A stretch of 64,000 nucleotides of DNA from VXNE01 sp963664635 (GCA_963664635.1 OY761542.1:1116001-1180000), one strand, 5' to 3'; shown: positions 27,571-36,486, counted from the stretch's first letter. The notes: generated by a model not told the origin, from the letters alone. Program-made: numbers and translations.

Positions 27571-29949
27571 ATGTCCAGGCGTGCCATCACAACACGGGGT
27601 CCCGTGCCCGCATTCCGCAAGACGAAGATCGCCGCGGCGCTCGCCGCGGTATCCGGCCTGTGCGCCGTTCCCGTCGCCGGCGAGGACGCGGGGGCGCAAC
27701 CCACCGTCGAGGAGATCATCGTCACCGCCCGCAAGCGCGAGCAGAACATCCAGGACACGCCGGTCAGCATCCAGGCGTTCACCTCGGACGACATCGACCG
27801 CCTGGACATCAGCCGCTTCGAGGACTTCGCGGACCAGAGCGCGTCGATCTCCTACATCAGCGTGGGACCGGCGACGCAGATCATGCATATCCGGGGCGTG
27901 TCGGACGGCGGCATTCCCCACGTGTTCCGCACCAATGCGGCGACCACGGCCTACTACCTCGACGAGCAGCCGGTGTCCGGCCGGAACGGCGGGGCGCCCG
28001 ACCTGCACCTGTACGACATCGAGCGCATCGAGGTGCTGCGCGGACCGGAAGGCACCTACTACGGCGCCTCCGCGGTGTCCGGGACCGTGCGCATCATCAG
28101 CAAGCAGCCGAACCCCGAGCAGTTCGAGTACGGCGTGGACCTGACGGGCGGCAGCATCAGCGACGGCGACACGACCTACACGGGCGAGGGCTTCGTCAAC
28201 ATTCCGCTGTCCGACCGCGCCGCGGTACGGGGGGTATTCTGGTACGACAAGAGCAACGGCTTCATCGACAATCGGCGTTCCGAGTTCACGTTCCGCAACG
28301 GCGTCACCGTCAACAACGACCGTTACGCCGGTGAGGACTACAACGAGGAAGAGACGCAGGGCGGCCGGGTATCGCTCCTGGTGGATCTGACGGATAGCTG
28401 GAAGGCGACGCTGTCGGCGTTCACGCAGTCCCTGGATGCCGTGGGCTCGTGGAATCATGACCCGACGCGGCGCGGGGACCTCGAGGTCACGCGTTTCGGG
28501 CCGGAATGGCGGGAGGTCGACAGCGACCAGATCGGCTTCACGCTGTCCGGCGAGACGGGGATCGGCGACCTCATCTACGCGGTGTCCTACTACGACCGCC
28601 AGGACTTCGCGGTGAACGACTACTCGGACTACGTCGAGTACGCATCGTTCGGGGCATGGATCCAGCAGCACGCCTGCGAGGACTACTACTGGTACGGCTT
28701 CACGGGTTGCGCCGACCCCACCGTGCACTTCGACAGCGAGGACGACAACCGCCGCATCAGCCACGAGATTCGCCTGACCTCGAAGGGCGACTCGGGGAGC
28801 CGGCTGAACTGGCTGGTCGGCGCGTTCCAGGAGAAGAGCTGGGGCAACGGACACATCTTCTGGCGCATGCAGAACATCAACTTCGAGACCGGCCCCGCGG
28901 CGGACTACACGCGCGGCGCCGGGGTGGAGCCCCTGCCGAACGAGTGGTGGAGCTGCCCGGGCTGGAAGTACGAGGACTACAGCACGGCCCTGTTCGGAGA
29001 CGTGTCCTGGGACTTCACGGACCGCCTCACCGCTTCTGCCGGCATGCGGCACTTCCGCTGGGAGGACGGCGACGACTGGGGCTTCAACTGCGGCTACCCG
29101 TGGGAGTCGAAGGGCACGTTCTCCCGCAGCGAGGCAGCTCCGGACGTGAAGGAGCAGACCTACAAGTTCAACGTCCGCTACGACATCTCCGAGGACCTGC
29201 TCGTCTATTTCGCGTATGGCGAGGGCGTGCGTCCGGGCCGCCGCAACCCGAACGTGACCCATCCGGAAGTCCCCGTCTTCGTGGATCCGGACTACACCAA
29301 GTCCTACGAGGTCGGGTGGAAGTCGACCCTGGCCGATGGCCGCGTCGTGCTGAACGGCGCCGTCTACATGATCGACTGGGACAACTTCTATACGGTCCTC
29401 TACGACCTGCTGACCGTACCGTTCAACTTCCGCCGCAACGTCGGGGGTTCGACGATCCAGGGCGTCGAGGCCGACCTGGTCGCGCGGATCAACACCAACT
29501 GGTCGCTGACCGGCGGTCTGGCCTACAACATCGCCGAACTCGAAGGCGACTTCGGGACCATCGCCCGGGAACCGCAGCTGATCTACGCGGAAGACGGCCG
29601 GCGCCTCGCGCACACGCCGGAGTGGTCGTGGACCCTCGGTCTCCGCTACGACAAGGCGATCTCGGGGAACCGCGACATCTACGGGCACGCGACCTGGTCG
29701 TACACGGACGAGCGCTGGAACCTGCTCGCTCGGCAGAGCGAACAGGAGCCCGTCCTGCTGGACTCCTACTCGCTGGTCAACCTGCGCGCGGGGATGAACT
29801 TCCGCGACGGTGCGTTGGGAGCGGAGGTGTTCGTCAACAACGCGACCGACGAGCGGGCGGAGGTCTTCCAGAACTCCGGCTACTACGATCCGCGCATCAC
29901 CACCAACCAGCCCCGGACGTTCGGGGTGCGGGTCAGGTTCCGCGGATAG
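27571..29949 (+). CDS. TonB-dependent outer-membrane receptor
   Basis: This 792-residue receptor has a signal sequence, a TonB box (IIVTA, residues 49-53) and the plug motif RIEVLRGPEGTYYGASAVSG. The beta-barrel ends in FGVRVRFRG. The plug N-terminus (RKREQNIQDTPVSIQAF) is of the subtype common in marine and sphingomonad genomes for uptake of complex organic substrates. A GGAGGAG precedes the ATG at 27571; an open upstream extension is not supported. It is followed by a hairpin and then a secreted sulfatase gene on the same strand, suggesting uptake of a sulfated compound. The substrate is not known. Confidence 0.92.
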   Translation: MSRRAITTRGPVPAFRKTKIAAALAAVSGLCAVPVAGEDAGAQPTVEEIIVTARKREQNIQDTPVSIQAFTSDDIDRLDISRFEDFADQSASISYISVGPATQIMHIRGVSDGGIPHVFRTNAATTAYYLDEQPVSGRNGGAPDLHLYDIERIEVLRGPEGTYYGASAVSGTVRIISKQPNPEQFEYGVDLTGGSISDGDTTYTGEGFVNIPLSDRAAVRGVFWYDKSNGFIDNRRSEFTFRNGVTVNNDRYAGEDYNEEETQGGRVSLLVDLTDSWKATLSAFTQSLDAVGSWNHDPTRRGDLEVTRFGPEWREVDSDQIGFTLSGETGIGDLIYAVSYYDRQDFAVNDYSDYVEYASFGAWIQQHACEDYYWYGFTGCADPTVHFDSEDDNRRISHEIRLTSKGDSGSRLNWLVGAFQEKSWGNGHIFWRMQNINFETGPAADYTRGAGVEPLPNEWWSCPGWKYEDYSTALFGDVSWDFTDRLTASAGMRHFRWEDGDDWGFNCGYPWESKGTFSRSEAAPDVKEQTYKFNVRYDISEDLLVYFAYGEGVRPGRRNPNVTHPEVPVFVDPDYTKSYEVGWKSTLADGRVVLNGAVYMIDWDNFYTVLYDLLTVPFNFRRNVGGSTIQGVEADLVARINTNWSLTGGLAYNIAELEGDFGTIAREPQLIYAEDGRRLAHTPEWSWTLGLRYDKAISGNRDIYGHATWSYTDERWNLLARQSEQEPVLLDSYSLVNLRAGMNFRDGALGAEVFVNNATDERAEVFQNSGYYDPRITTNQPRTFGVRVRFRG

Positions 29950-29973
29950 CGCGCCGCCTCTCCGGATCCCGGT

Positions 29974-30006
29974 CTTCGCCCGCGTCCCTTGCAGACGCGG
30001 GCGAAG
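29974..30006 (+). terminator. perfect 13-bp hairpin between receptor and sulfatase genes
   Basis: cttcgcccgcgtc pairs perfectly with gacgcgggcgaag across a 7-base loop. It begins 25 bases after the receptor stop. No T-run follows. It is likely a partial terminator or an RNA-processing and stability element that sets unequal expression of the two genes. Confidence 0.6.
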
Positions 30007-30049
30007 GCCGCTTGAATGCAGGGCTTCAACCCTGGTTGGGGCTTTGCCG

Positions 30050-31546
30050 ATGAAACTGTCCCTGATTCGCCTGGCCGGCACGCTACTGGCCTGTGCCGCA
30101 TTGCCGGCAGCCGCGCAGAACATCGTCCTGATCCTCTCGGACGACCAGGGCTGGACCGGCACCTCCGTGCAGATGGACGCCCGGGTTCCGAACTCCGTCA
30201 GCGACCTGTACCGGACGCCGAGCCTCGAACGCCTGGCGGCGGAGGGCATGACGTTCTCGAACGCCTACTCCCCGGCGCCGAACTGCTCGCCGACGCGCAT
30301 GAGCATCCAGACCGGCAAGACCCCCGCCCGCCTCGGCGCGACCGACATCGTCGATGTCGTCCCCGACGAGGAAGGTCGCGCCGGCATCCAGTTCTTCCAC
30401 GACGCGATGTACGTCAACAAGCCCATGAACGTCCCGCTGCCGATCCGCGAGCTGCCCGACGAGGAAGTCACGATCGCCGAGTTCCTGAAGGCGCACGAAC
30501 CGAACTACGCGACCGGCCACTTCGGGAAGTGGCACATGGGCGGGGAGCACCCCGAACGCCACGGCTACGACGCGCACGGCGGCGGCACGACCAACGCGCC
30601 CGGCGACCAGGGCGCGCCGGACCCGAAACGCACCAGCCAGGTGACCGACGAGACGGTGCGCTTCATCGCCAAGCAGGCCGCGGCTGGCAGGCCGTTCTTC
30701 GTGCAGGCTTCCTACTACGCCGTGCACACGCCGGTGCTGGCGCACCTGGAGACCGTCCAGGAGTTCAACGGACGGATCACGCCGGAACCGCCGCGCGGCG
30801 GCCCGTTCGGGCGGTTCGTCAATCTGGCCCACGCGAACACCGTGTACGCAGCCATGACCGCGGAGCTCGACGCGGGCGTCGGTCGCATCCTCGAGGCGCT
30901 CGACGAGCACGGCCTCTCGGACTCGACGTATGTCATCTTCACCTCGGACAACGGCGGCGAGTCGGACGTGCCGGTGACGAGCAACGTACCGCTTGCCTGG
31001 GGCAAGACCCACGTCTGGGAAGGCGGTATCCGCGTCCCGCTGTTCATCCGCGGACCGGGCATCGCCGGTGGAACGCGCAGCGACGTCCCGGCCATCGGCT
31101 ACGACTTCTTCGCCACCATCGCGGACTGGATCGGCGCGACCGTGCCCCTGCCGGAGAACCAGGACGGCGGCAGCCTGCAGGGCGTGCTCTCGAACGGCGG
31201 GGAGGGCACGGTCGAGCGCGGCACCGAGCCCCTCGTGTGGTACTACGGCGCGTACCGGAACATGAAGCACGTCGCCCCGCAGACGGCCATCCGCCGGGGC
31301 AACCACAAGCTCATCTGGGAACTCGACTCGGGACGCACGTACCTCTACGACCTGGACCTCGACCTCTCCGAGACCACGGACCTGTCGCGCTTCCGGCCGC
31401 AGGTCGCGGCGTCGCTGCACGAGGAACTGAAGGCGTACCTCGCCGCGGTCGGCACGACGCTGCCGACCCACAACCCGGACTACGACCCGGCGGCGGACCG
31501 GGCGATGATCTCGGTGACGCGCCCGCCGCCGGCGCCGGGCGAGTGA
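30050..31546 (+). CDS. secreted sulfatase
   Basis: This 498-residue enzyme has a signal peptide cut near residue 22 (LPAAAQ). The metal-binding pair is in LSDDQGW (D31, D32) and the formylglycine signature is C79-S-P-T-R83. FTSDNGGESDV supplies later metal ligands. Such enzymes remove sulfate esters from polysaccharides or small molecules in the periplasm. The long N-terminal extension suggested by the open frame is rejected in favour of this signal-bearing start. Its last 129 bases, with 14 beyond, are repeated in diverged form at 36305, on the far side of the defence island. Confidence 0.92.
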   Translation: MKLSLIRLAGTLLACAALPAAAQNIVLILSDDQGWTGTSVQMDARVPNSVSDLYRTPSLERLAAEGMTFSNAYSPAPNCSPTRMSIQTGKTPARLGATDIVDVVPDEEGRAGIQFFHDAMYVNKPMNVPLPIRELPDEEVTIAEFLKAHEPNYATGHFGKWHMGGEHPERHGYDAHGGGTTNAPGDQGAPDPKRTSQVTDETVRFIAKQAAAGRPFFVQASYYAVHTPVLAHLETVQEFNGRITPEPPRGGPFGRFVNLAHANTVYAAMTAELDAGVGRILEALDEHGLSDSTYVIFTSDNGGESDVPVTSNVPLAWGKTHVWEGGIRVPLFIRGPGIAGGTRSDVPAIGYDFFATIADWIGATVPLPENQDGGSLQGVLSNGGEGTVERGTEPLVWYYGAYRNMKHVAPQTAIRRGNHKLIWELDSGRTYLYDLDLDLSETTDLSRFRPQVAASLHEELKAYLAAVGTTLPTHNPDYDPAADRAMISVTRPPPAPGE

Positions 31547-31560
31547 GACGCCGCTAATCC
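31418..31560 (+). repeat. left copy of the duplicated sulfatase 3' end
   Basis: From cacgag to ccgctaatcc this stretch aligns with 36305-36474. There are seven or eight substitutions, and the right copy carries an extra block of about 26 bases before the stop. The two copies flank the defence island as direct repeats. Confidence 0.85.
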
Positions 31561-31570
31561 CGGTTCACGG

Positions 31571-31646
31571 CCGCGTCGGTGCCAAGCGGCGCGCGCGCCC
31601 GGAGCCACTCCTTCGAGGCGCGCCGTTCGTAGAACTCCCGCTCCTC
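31571..31646 (-). pseudogene. fragment of the nitroreductase gene
   Basis: On the minus strand this reads EEREFYERRASKEWLRARAP and then LGTD, which matches EEREFYGRRASKEWLEALAP and LGTD of the intact nitroreductase encoded at 36583-37275. Only about 25 codons remain, joined on one side to the sulfatase end and on the other to a helicase remnant. It shows that the gene order sulfatase then nitroreductase existed before, or was copied with, the island. Confidence 0.8.
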
Positions 31647-31884
31647 GACAGGTCCAAGTTGATGAGGGTGCAGCCGTTCGTTTGCACTGCCGAGGAAGGA
31701 GGTGTGGCGGCCGTCCGCGTATGCGGATGGATCCCGCAACGCTCCCCAGCGCTTCGCCCGCGATCTTAAGGATGGAGGAGGAGAAGTACCCGCCGATACG
31801 GTCATAGGTCACCGCACGTTCGAGGCGGGCGTTCAGGAAACCGGAGGCAAGGGGTTGGCGGCGGGACGAGTGGCGACGGCGCAT
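31647..31884 (-). pseudogene. remnant of a PLD-type helicase (defence-associated)
   Basis: Starting at an ATG 11 bases after the stop of the AlbA_2 gene, the minus strand reads PLASGFLNARLERAVTYDRI and then GGYFSSSILKIAGEALGS. This looks like the N-terminus of large phospholipase-D/SNF2-type helicases found in defence clusters. After the codons for SIRI the frame shifts and reads DGRHTSFLGSANERLHP, which resembles a later block of the same family (xTSFLGSxNE). An internal deletion with frame loss is therefore likely, and the rest of the gene is gone. The family call is from memory of its conserved blocks. Confidence 0.5.
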
Positions 31885-31894
31885 CTCGATGCGC

Positions 31895-33133
31895 TCACGG
31901 CGCCGGGCGTTGCTTCCACAGGCGCACGACGAAACGGTCGTCATGCTCTTCAAGGTCGGGCTCGGTGCCGTTGTGCTGCCGCAGGGACTCGATGATCCGC
32001 CGGCGAACCCCCATGCCTTGACTCTCGACGTAGCGGTAGTCGCGCAGGATCTCCTTGAGCAATCCATTGCGAGCGACGCGAACGACGCCTTCCTTCATCT
32101 TCTCTACGGTGACGCCATTCGGCAGCCGACCGGGGGAGATGACCTCAAGCCGATCACTGTAAAGCGAAATCTCGATGTCCGTGCCTTCGCGAGCGTAGTC
32201 ACGATGCACGACCGCGTTCACCACGGCTTCTCGGACGGCCTCAACAGGATAGGACCGCTTGCGGCGTCGACGGGCTCCGTCAAGCCAAGCTATACTTCCC
32301 ATGTTCCGCTTCGCGAAGTCCACGGCACGGTCTACAACACCTCGGTCGACGACCGTCCGTTGCCTGTTTACCAGCGGTGCGAGCGGCCCTCGGATTACCT
32401 CCTCGTCAACGGTGTTATAGTCTTTTTCCGTGCCGGGGAATGCCCACGCGGTTACACCGGCCTGCCGCAGTCGACGGTTGGGGTTCTCGCCGAACAGCAG
32501 CAATCCTGCTGCGGTTACGCGATCACCGTTTCGAGTCTCCACCAACAAGTCCGAGTTCAGCAGGAGACGCCGCCAACTCTCCACGTCCTCGGAGCCGGGC
32601 GTGTTCCGCTTCAAGATGTTCCGGAAGTAGCTTGCGGCGCGATCAAGATCCAAGCTCTCTAGACCTAGATCTGCGACGGCTCGGGTCTCGTAGCTGATGA
32701 GCCCGGCCGCCTGATACAGCCTCGCCTCCTCGTCTCGTGTCGCCTCGCGCGACTGGCTCCCCGCACGAGTGTAGGTAACCCACGCGCCGCCTCGCTTGGC
32801 CTTGTATGGCTTGCCGTAGCTGTCGGCGACCAGCTCCACCACGCCCACCGCCATCTCGCTTGACATCGCCGTGGTGCTCCATGCCGGCGTCGCGGGTGGC
32901 TGAAGGTTGGTGCGAGCGACATTCATCACCCAGCCTTCGGCCTCCCTTGGGCTCCTGGTCAACCCGGAAGTGCTCCCGTCGTCTTCCACGCCAAGGAGTA
33001 TCACGCCGCCCTTGAAGTTCAACAGCGCCGACATCTCTCGCGCCAATTGGCCGGGGTGGCAGTCATCCCTCTTGAACTCGACCCGCGAATTCTCTTGTGC
33101 GGCAATCAGTTCGAGCAACTCGGCCTTGAACAT
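31895..33133 (-). CDS. Schlafen-type AlbA_2 domain ATP-binding protein
   Basis: This 412-residue protein has an N-terminal AlbA_2 domain (ENSRVEFKRDD, then GGVILLGVEDDG) and a C-terminal GHKL-type ATPase region (EAVREAVVNAVVHRDYA, then EVISPGRLPNG and GMGVRRRI). The family is often annotated as a transcriptional regulator or RNA-binding ATPase and is frequent in defence islands. It begins five bases after the stop of the TrlF-like gene, so the two are almost certainly one operon. The frame is intact over its full length although both outer genes of the island are broken. Codon use is visibly less GC-biased than in the neighbours. Confidence 0.88.
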   Translation of the reverse strand: MFKAELLELIAAQENSRVEFKRDDCHPGQLAREMSALLNFKGGVILLGVEDDGSTSGLTRSPREAEGWVMNVARTNLQPPATPAWSTTAMSSEMAVGVVELVADSYGKPYKAKRGGAWVTYTRAGSQSREATRDEEARLYQAAGLISYETRAVADLGLESLDLDRAASYFRNILKRNTPGSEDVESWRRLLLNSDLLVETRNGDRVTAAGLLLFGENPNRRLRQAGVTAWAFPGTEKDYNTVDEEVIRGPLAPLVNRQRTVVDRGVVDRAVDFAKRNMGSIAWLDGARRRRKRSYPVEAVREAVVNAVVHRDYAREGTDIEISLYSDRLEVISPGRLPNGVTVEKMKEGVVRVARNGLLKEILRDYRYVESQGMGVRRRIIESLRQHNGTEPDLEEHDDRFVVRLWKQRPAP

Positions 33134-33138
33134 CGCAC

Positions 33139-35823
33139 TTAGAACCCGTACTTCCGGCGACGGGTCTCGAACGCGTCGCGGCCACCCTCGAGGATCTCTT
33201 CCACGAGTTCGCGCACGGCGGGCGCGTCGATGGAACCTGCATGGCCTGACCTGACCTCGGCCCGACCATCCGTCGCCTCGCCGGCCGCCGAAAGCCCGAG
33301 GATGAGTTCGGCATCGCCGAGGACCGGGATGTTCGCGTTGTGCGTCGAGAAGACGAACTGTCGCCGCTGCTTCACTTCGCGCATCCGCGGGATCACGCCT
33401 TCGGTGATGAAGCGGTTGTCGAGGTCGTCTTCGGGCTGATCCACGATCAGCGGCGCACCCGACTCAAGCAGCAGCAGGAGGAGGACCGCGGTGGCCTTTT
33501 GCCCGGTGGAAAGGTCCTCGAGGGCGCGCCAGGCAGGCGGTTCGCCTACCGGCGCGGTGTTGAGCCGGATCTCGGTGGTGGGCGCCAGGTCCAGTTCCTC
33601 GATCTGCATCAGCACGTCGGTTTTGGTGGTGGCAAGCCGCTCCGCCTGACGGGTTACGACACCGTACGTCGCGTTGAGCGCCCGTGGCCCCGATTTGCAC
33701 GCTTCAACGAACTGGGTAAGGGACAGATCGGGAGACTTCCGCAAGCTCTCCACTGTCTCCGACAGGCGACCCCCGACCTTCTCCCGCAGCAACTCGAATA
33801 GCGGCTCGCGATCGGCGGCGGCGGCGACTTCCACCCGTACGCGGTCGCGGAGCATTCCGTTGACCTTGCTCGCCGCCTTGTCCACAGTCCTGTATAGGGT
33901 TGCTTTGGTGTCTTCCCATTCGGCAACCAGTGTGCGCCGCTTCTGGCCGAGTTCCTCTTCTAGTCGCCGAAGCACCGACAAGCGCTCCTGGAGGGGACGG
34001 AGTTCTTCTATACGTCGACGAAGCTGGATGAACTCTTCCCCGTCCACGCGGGATTTCTGTAGCTCCCGGAGGATGCGTTCGTATTCGGCTTGGCCCTCCT
34101 GCCAACGGACATCCCATTTGACGCGAACTTCGTTAACGCCGTGCTCGGCCCGTTCGAGCGCGGCGTTCAGGTCGTCTGCCATGCGCTCGATCTCCTTGCC
34201 CAATTCCCTCAGTACCTGACGGGCGTTGGCGAGGGTCTCTCCCCCCGGAAGCCCGGCCAAGGCACGTTCCGAAAGGAATGCGAGATCGATGGGCAACTCG
34301 CGGCGCAAGGTCTCGAGAGCGTCTCGAAACGGCGAAAGACGTTCAGGAACGGATTCAAGTAACCGTTCCTCGCGAACCAGCAAGCTCCTGTCTCGCAATC
34401 GTTCTTCCAGGCCCACCTCGTGGAATCGTGAGAGCGTCTCCTCCATGCCGGGTAGAGCTGCCAGACGCTCTTCGGCCGACTGAATCGCAGCATGCGTCTC
34501 GCTGAGCGCGCGACGGTTTTTCGCGAGGTCGCGACGTAGCGATTCCTTGCGGCGGGACAGCGATTCGTCACGCTCAACGAAGCGGTCGAGCAGTCGGGTG
34601 CGTTTCTCCGGACTCTTCGCCAGCTCCGATACTTCATGCTGGCCGTACACTTCGATGCGAGGAAGCACGTCCTCTGGGCCCAGGTGAAGCACTTCCCCGC
34701 TCGTTTCGCGGACGATCGGGGGGTTTGGAATGGTCCGCTCAATCAGGTATTCGTGAACTCCCGGGCGCTGCACGCGAACCTTGAGCCTGATCTTGGTGCC
34801 GCTGCGCAGGACGTGGCGGACGATGCCATCGTGCGCCTTGGCGGCGTCTTCGCCAATCGGGGCGAGCCCGAGAACGGCGCGGATGCTCTCGACGACGGTG
34901 GACTTGCCGGCGCCGCGCCCGCCGATCAGCACGTTCAGGTTGGGGTTAAGGAAAAGGCGGACACCACCGAGAAAGCCCCCTTCCCAACCCAGGGACACGA
35001 GTTCCATGTGCTCTTCCGTCTCAAAGGTTCCGTCCTTGGTGTTGAGTCGAATACGCGAGTCGGGGTCGAGAAACGCTTGACGCAGTCCGTCTACGCTGAC
35101 CGCGTCCATTTTGATCCAGGACGTGGCAGCCCGATTGGCGAGATCCTCCGGTTGCACGACATCCTTGGCGTTGAGGGCAGCGACCGCCTGGTTGGGCGCG
35201 ACGGTATGCGCCCGCCGGTAGTCGGGATTATCGTTCTGGATGATCTGCCGAACGTCCTGCGGCAGGTCCTCGACGCGGCCCGGGATCTGTACGGCGAGCA
35301 GGTTCTTGTTCTGCCATGCGCGGATTCGGGCTTGCCCGCTCAGTGCCTTGAACAGCCCGCCACGTCCCGTAACGTGTGCGGCGATCGTCATCCCCGCCTG
35401 CTCGTCAACCGTCCGCAGTATCTCAGTGAACGACTTTTTCGTGGCATCGGAAGATGGGCTCGTGTTGCGAATGCCGAATTCGCCGAGATAACGCTCCAGG
35501 CGCTCGAGTTCGGTGTCCGGCGGATAGAGGCACAGGACGTGAACCCCCTCGCTTGCCGTAAGCTCGAAGCCAGGGAACAGGACGATGTCACGACCGGTTG
35601 CCGCGGCACGAAAGGCGGCAACGCTGGCAACGCTGTTATGGTCGGTGATGCCGAGGACGTCAATGCCGAGATCGATCGCCTTTGCCATGATCGCCTGGGC
35701 GTGGCTGATCTCGTTTGCGTCCGAAGGCTGGCCGCGGAAGTTGCCACTGTAGCTCTCTGGGTTGACCTGAAGGGCGCAACGGTGGAAGCGCGCTCCTGCA
35801 GTCAGCCCGGTTGCGTCAGACAT
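33139..35823 (-). CDS. PHP-SMC hybrid ATPase (TrlF-like)
   Basis: This 894-residue protein fuses a PHP phosphoesterase-like domain to an SMC/ABC-type ATPase. The PHP part shows RFHRCALQVNP, LGITDHNSVASV (D61, H62), FPGFELTASEGVHVLCLY and MTIAAHVTG. The ATPase has Walker A GGRGAGKST at residues 301-309, a long charged coiled coil (roughly 420-700), the ABC signature LSTGQKA at about 771 and Walker B PLIVDQPEDDLDN. Such proteins are found in anti-phage clusters; by analogy with other SMC-like ATPase-nuclease fusions it may sense and cleave foreign nucleic acid, but this is inference. The ATG lies inside the 3' end of the truncated DUF499 gene. Confidence 0.88.
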   Translation of the reverse strand: MSDATGLTAGARFHRCALQVNPESYSGNFRGQPSDANEISHAQAIMAKAIDLGIDVLGITDHNSVASVAAFRAAATGRDIVLFPGFELTASEGVHVLCLYPPDTELERLERYLGEFGIRNTSPSSDATKKSFTEILRTVDEQAGMTIAAHVTGRGGLFKALSGQARIRAWQNKNLLAVQIPGRVEDLPQDVRQIIQNDNPDYRRAHTVAPNQAVAALNAKDVVQPEDLANRAATSWIKMDAVSVDGLRQAFLDPDSRIRLNTKDGTFETEEHMELVSLGWEGGFLGGVRLFLNPNLNVLIGGRGAGKSTVVESIRAVLGLAPIGEDAAKAHDGIVRHVLRSGTKIRLKVRVQRPGVHEYLIERTIPNPPIVRETSGEVLHLGPEDVLPRIEVYGQHEVSELAKSPEKRTRLLDRFVERDESLSRRKESLRRDLAKNRRALSETHAAIQSAEERLAALPGMEETLSRFHEVGLEERLRDRSLLVREERLLESVPERLSPFRDALETLRRELPIDLAFLSERALAGLPGGETLANARQVLRELGKEIERMADDLNAALERAEHGVNEVRVKWDVRWQEGQAEYERILRELQKSRVDGEEFIQLRRRIEELRPLQERLSVLRRLEEELGQKRRTLVAEWEDTKATLYRTVDKAASKVNGMLRDRVRVEVAAAADREPLFELLREKVGGRLSETVESLRKSPDLSLTQFVEACKSGPRALNATYGVVTRQAERLATTKTDVLMQIEELDLAPTTEIRLNTAPVGEPPAWRALEDLSTGQKATAVLLLLLLESGAPLIVDQPEDDLDNRFITEGVIPRMREVKQRRQFVFSTHNANIPVLGDAELILGLSAAGEATDGRAEVRSGHAGSIDAPAVRELVEEILEGGRDAFETRRRKYGF

Positions 35824-36169
35824 GGTCGTTCTCCACGGCGCCGGCGACGCTCGGTGCGTGGAAGTCGCCCATGACCGAGGCGCGGTGTTCGGGGTGGCGA
35901 GCGAGCAGACCGAGGGCGAGGAGGTTATGGGTCTTGCCGCCGCCCATCGCCTGTGTGAGCTTGAACACGCCTTGCGAGGACTTGCCCTCCAGGCGCCGGA
36001 AGCCCTCGGTGAGCAGCGTCTTCATCCCCTCCGTGATGTAGTTCTCGGAGAAGAACTCGGACGCATCGATGCGATCCTCGATGAGGTCGCCGAGGTCCAG
36101 AACTGTGTCGCGTCGGGCGGGGTCGAAGGTGCCGGGCCGGGGCTGGCAGGCCTGTTTGATGGTCAGCAC
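35816..36169 (-). pseudogene. N-terminal remnant of a DUF499 ATPase
   Basis: The 117-residue product starts LTIKQACQPRPGTFDPARRD, continues with FFSENYITEGMKTLLTEGFR and contains the Walker A motif AMGGGKTHNLLALG. These are the first conserved blocks of DUF499 proteins, which are normally around a thousand residues. After VMGDFHAP the sequence passes directly into SVAGAVENDHV and stops, with eight bases overlapping the TrlF-like start. The simplest reading is one large internal deletion that joined the start of DUF499 to the end of the same gene or of the next gene. I chose the GTG at 36169; a GTG at 36196 is an alternative. A TACAAT box lies at 36197-36202 on the minus strand. Confidence 0.72.
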
Positions 36170-36304
36170 TTGTGGGGTTCTTGTACCATCGGGCACATTG
36201 TAAGGGATTGTGCTGGAACTCCGTCGAACCGATTGCGCGGGCGAAGGCCCTGCGGGCGTCACAGTCGCCTGCAGGAAGGCCGACAGCTTGCTGTTCCGGC
36301 ACTT

Positions 36305-36460
36305 CACGAGGAGCTGAAGGCGTACCTGGCCGCCGTCGGCACGACGCTGCCGACCCACAACCCGGACTGCGACCCGGCGGCGGACCGGGCGATGATCTCG
36401 GTAGCGCGCCCGCCGCCGGCCCCGGGAACCCCTCCGGGGCGGTTTGCGCCGAGCGAGTGA
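36305..36460 (+). pseudogene. detached 3' end of a sulfatase gene
   Basis: This reads LHEELKAYLAAVGTTLPTHN and ends DRAMISVARPPPAPG plus a short extra tail before TGA. It matches the last 42 residues of the secreted sulfatase at 30050-31546, with Tyr changed to Cys in NPDxD and Thr to Ala near the end. There is no start and no catalytic domain. Confidence 0.85.
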
Positions 36461-36474
36461 GACGCCGCTGATCC
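36305..36474 (+). repeat. right copy of the duplicated sulfatase 3' end
   Basis: Direct-repeat partner of 31418-31560. The duplicated segment continues on this side into intergenic DNA and the whole nitroreductase gene, of which the left side keeps only a fragment. Confidence 0.85.
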
Positions 36475-36486
36475 GGACCCACGGGA

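Noticed and set aside
26164..28144. Long plus-strand frame overlapping the DUF4143 ATPase and the receptor
   Set aside because: It runs in a different frame through two well-supported genes and shows no domain.
31571..31884. A functional small gene between the sulfatase and the AlbA_2 gene
   Set aside because: The open frames are composites of a nitroreductase fragment and a helicase remnant, with frame changes at the joins.
33139..35823. DNA polymerase III alpha or histidinol phosphatase, suggested by the PHP domain
   Set aside because: The protein continues into an SMC-type ATPase with coiled coil, which those enzymes lack.
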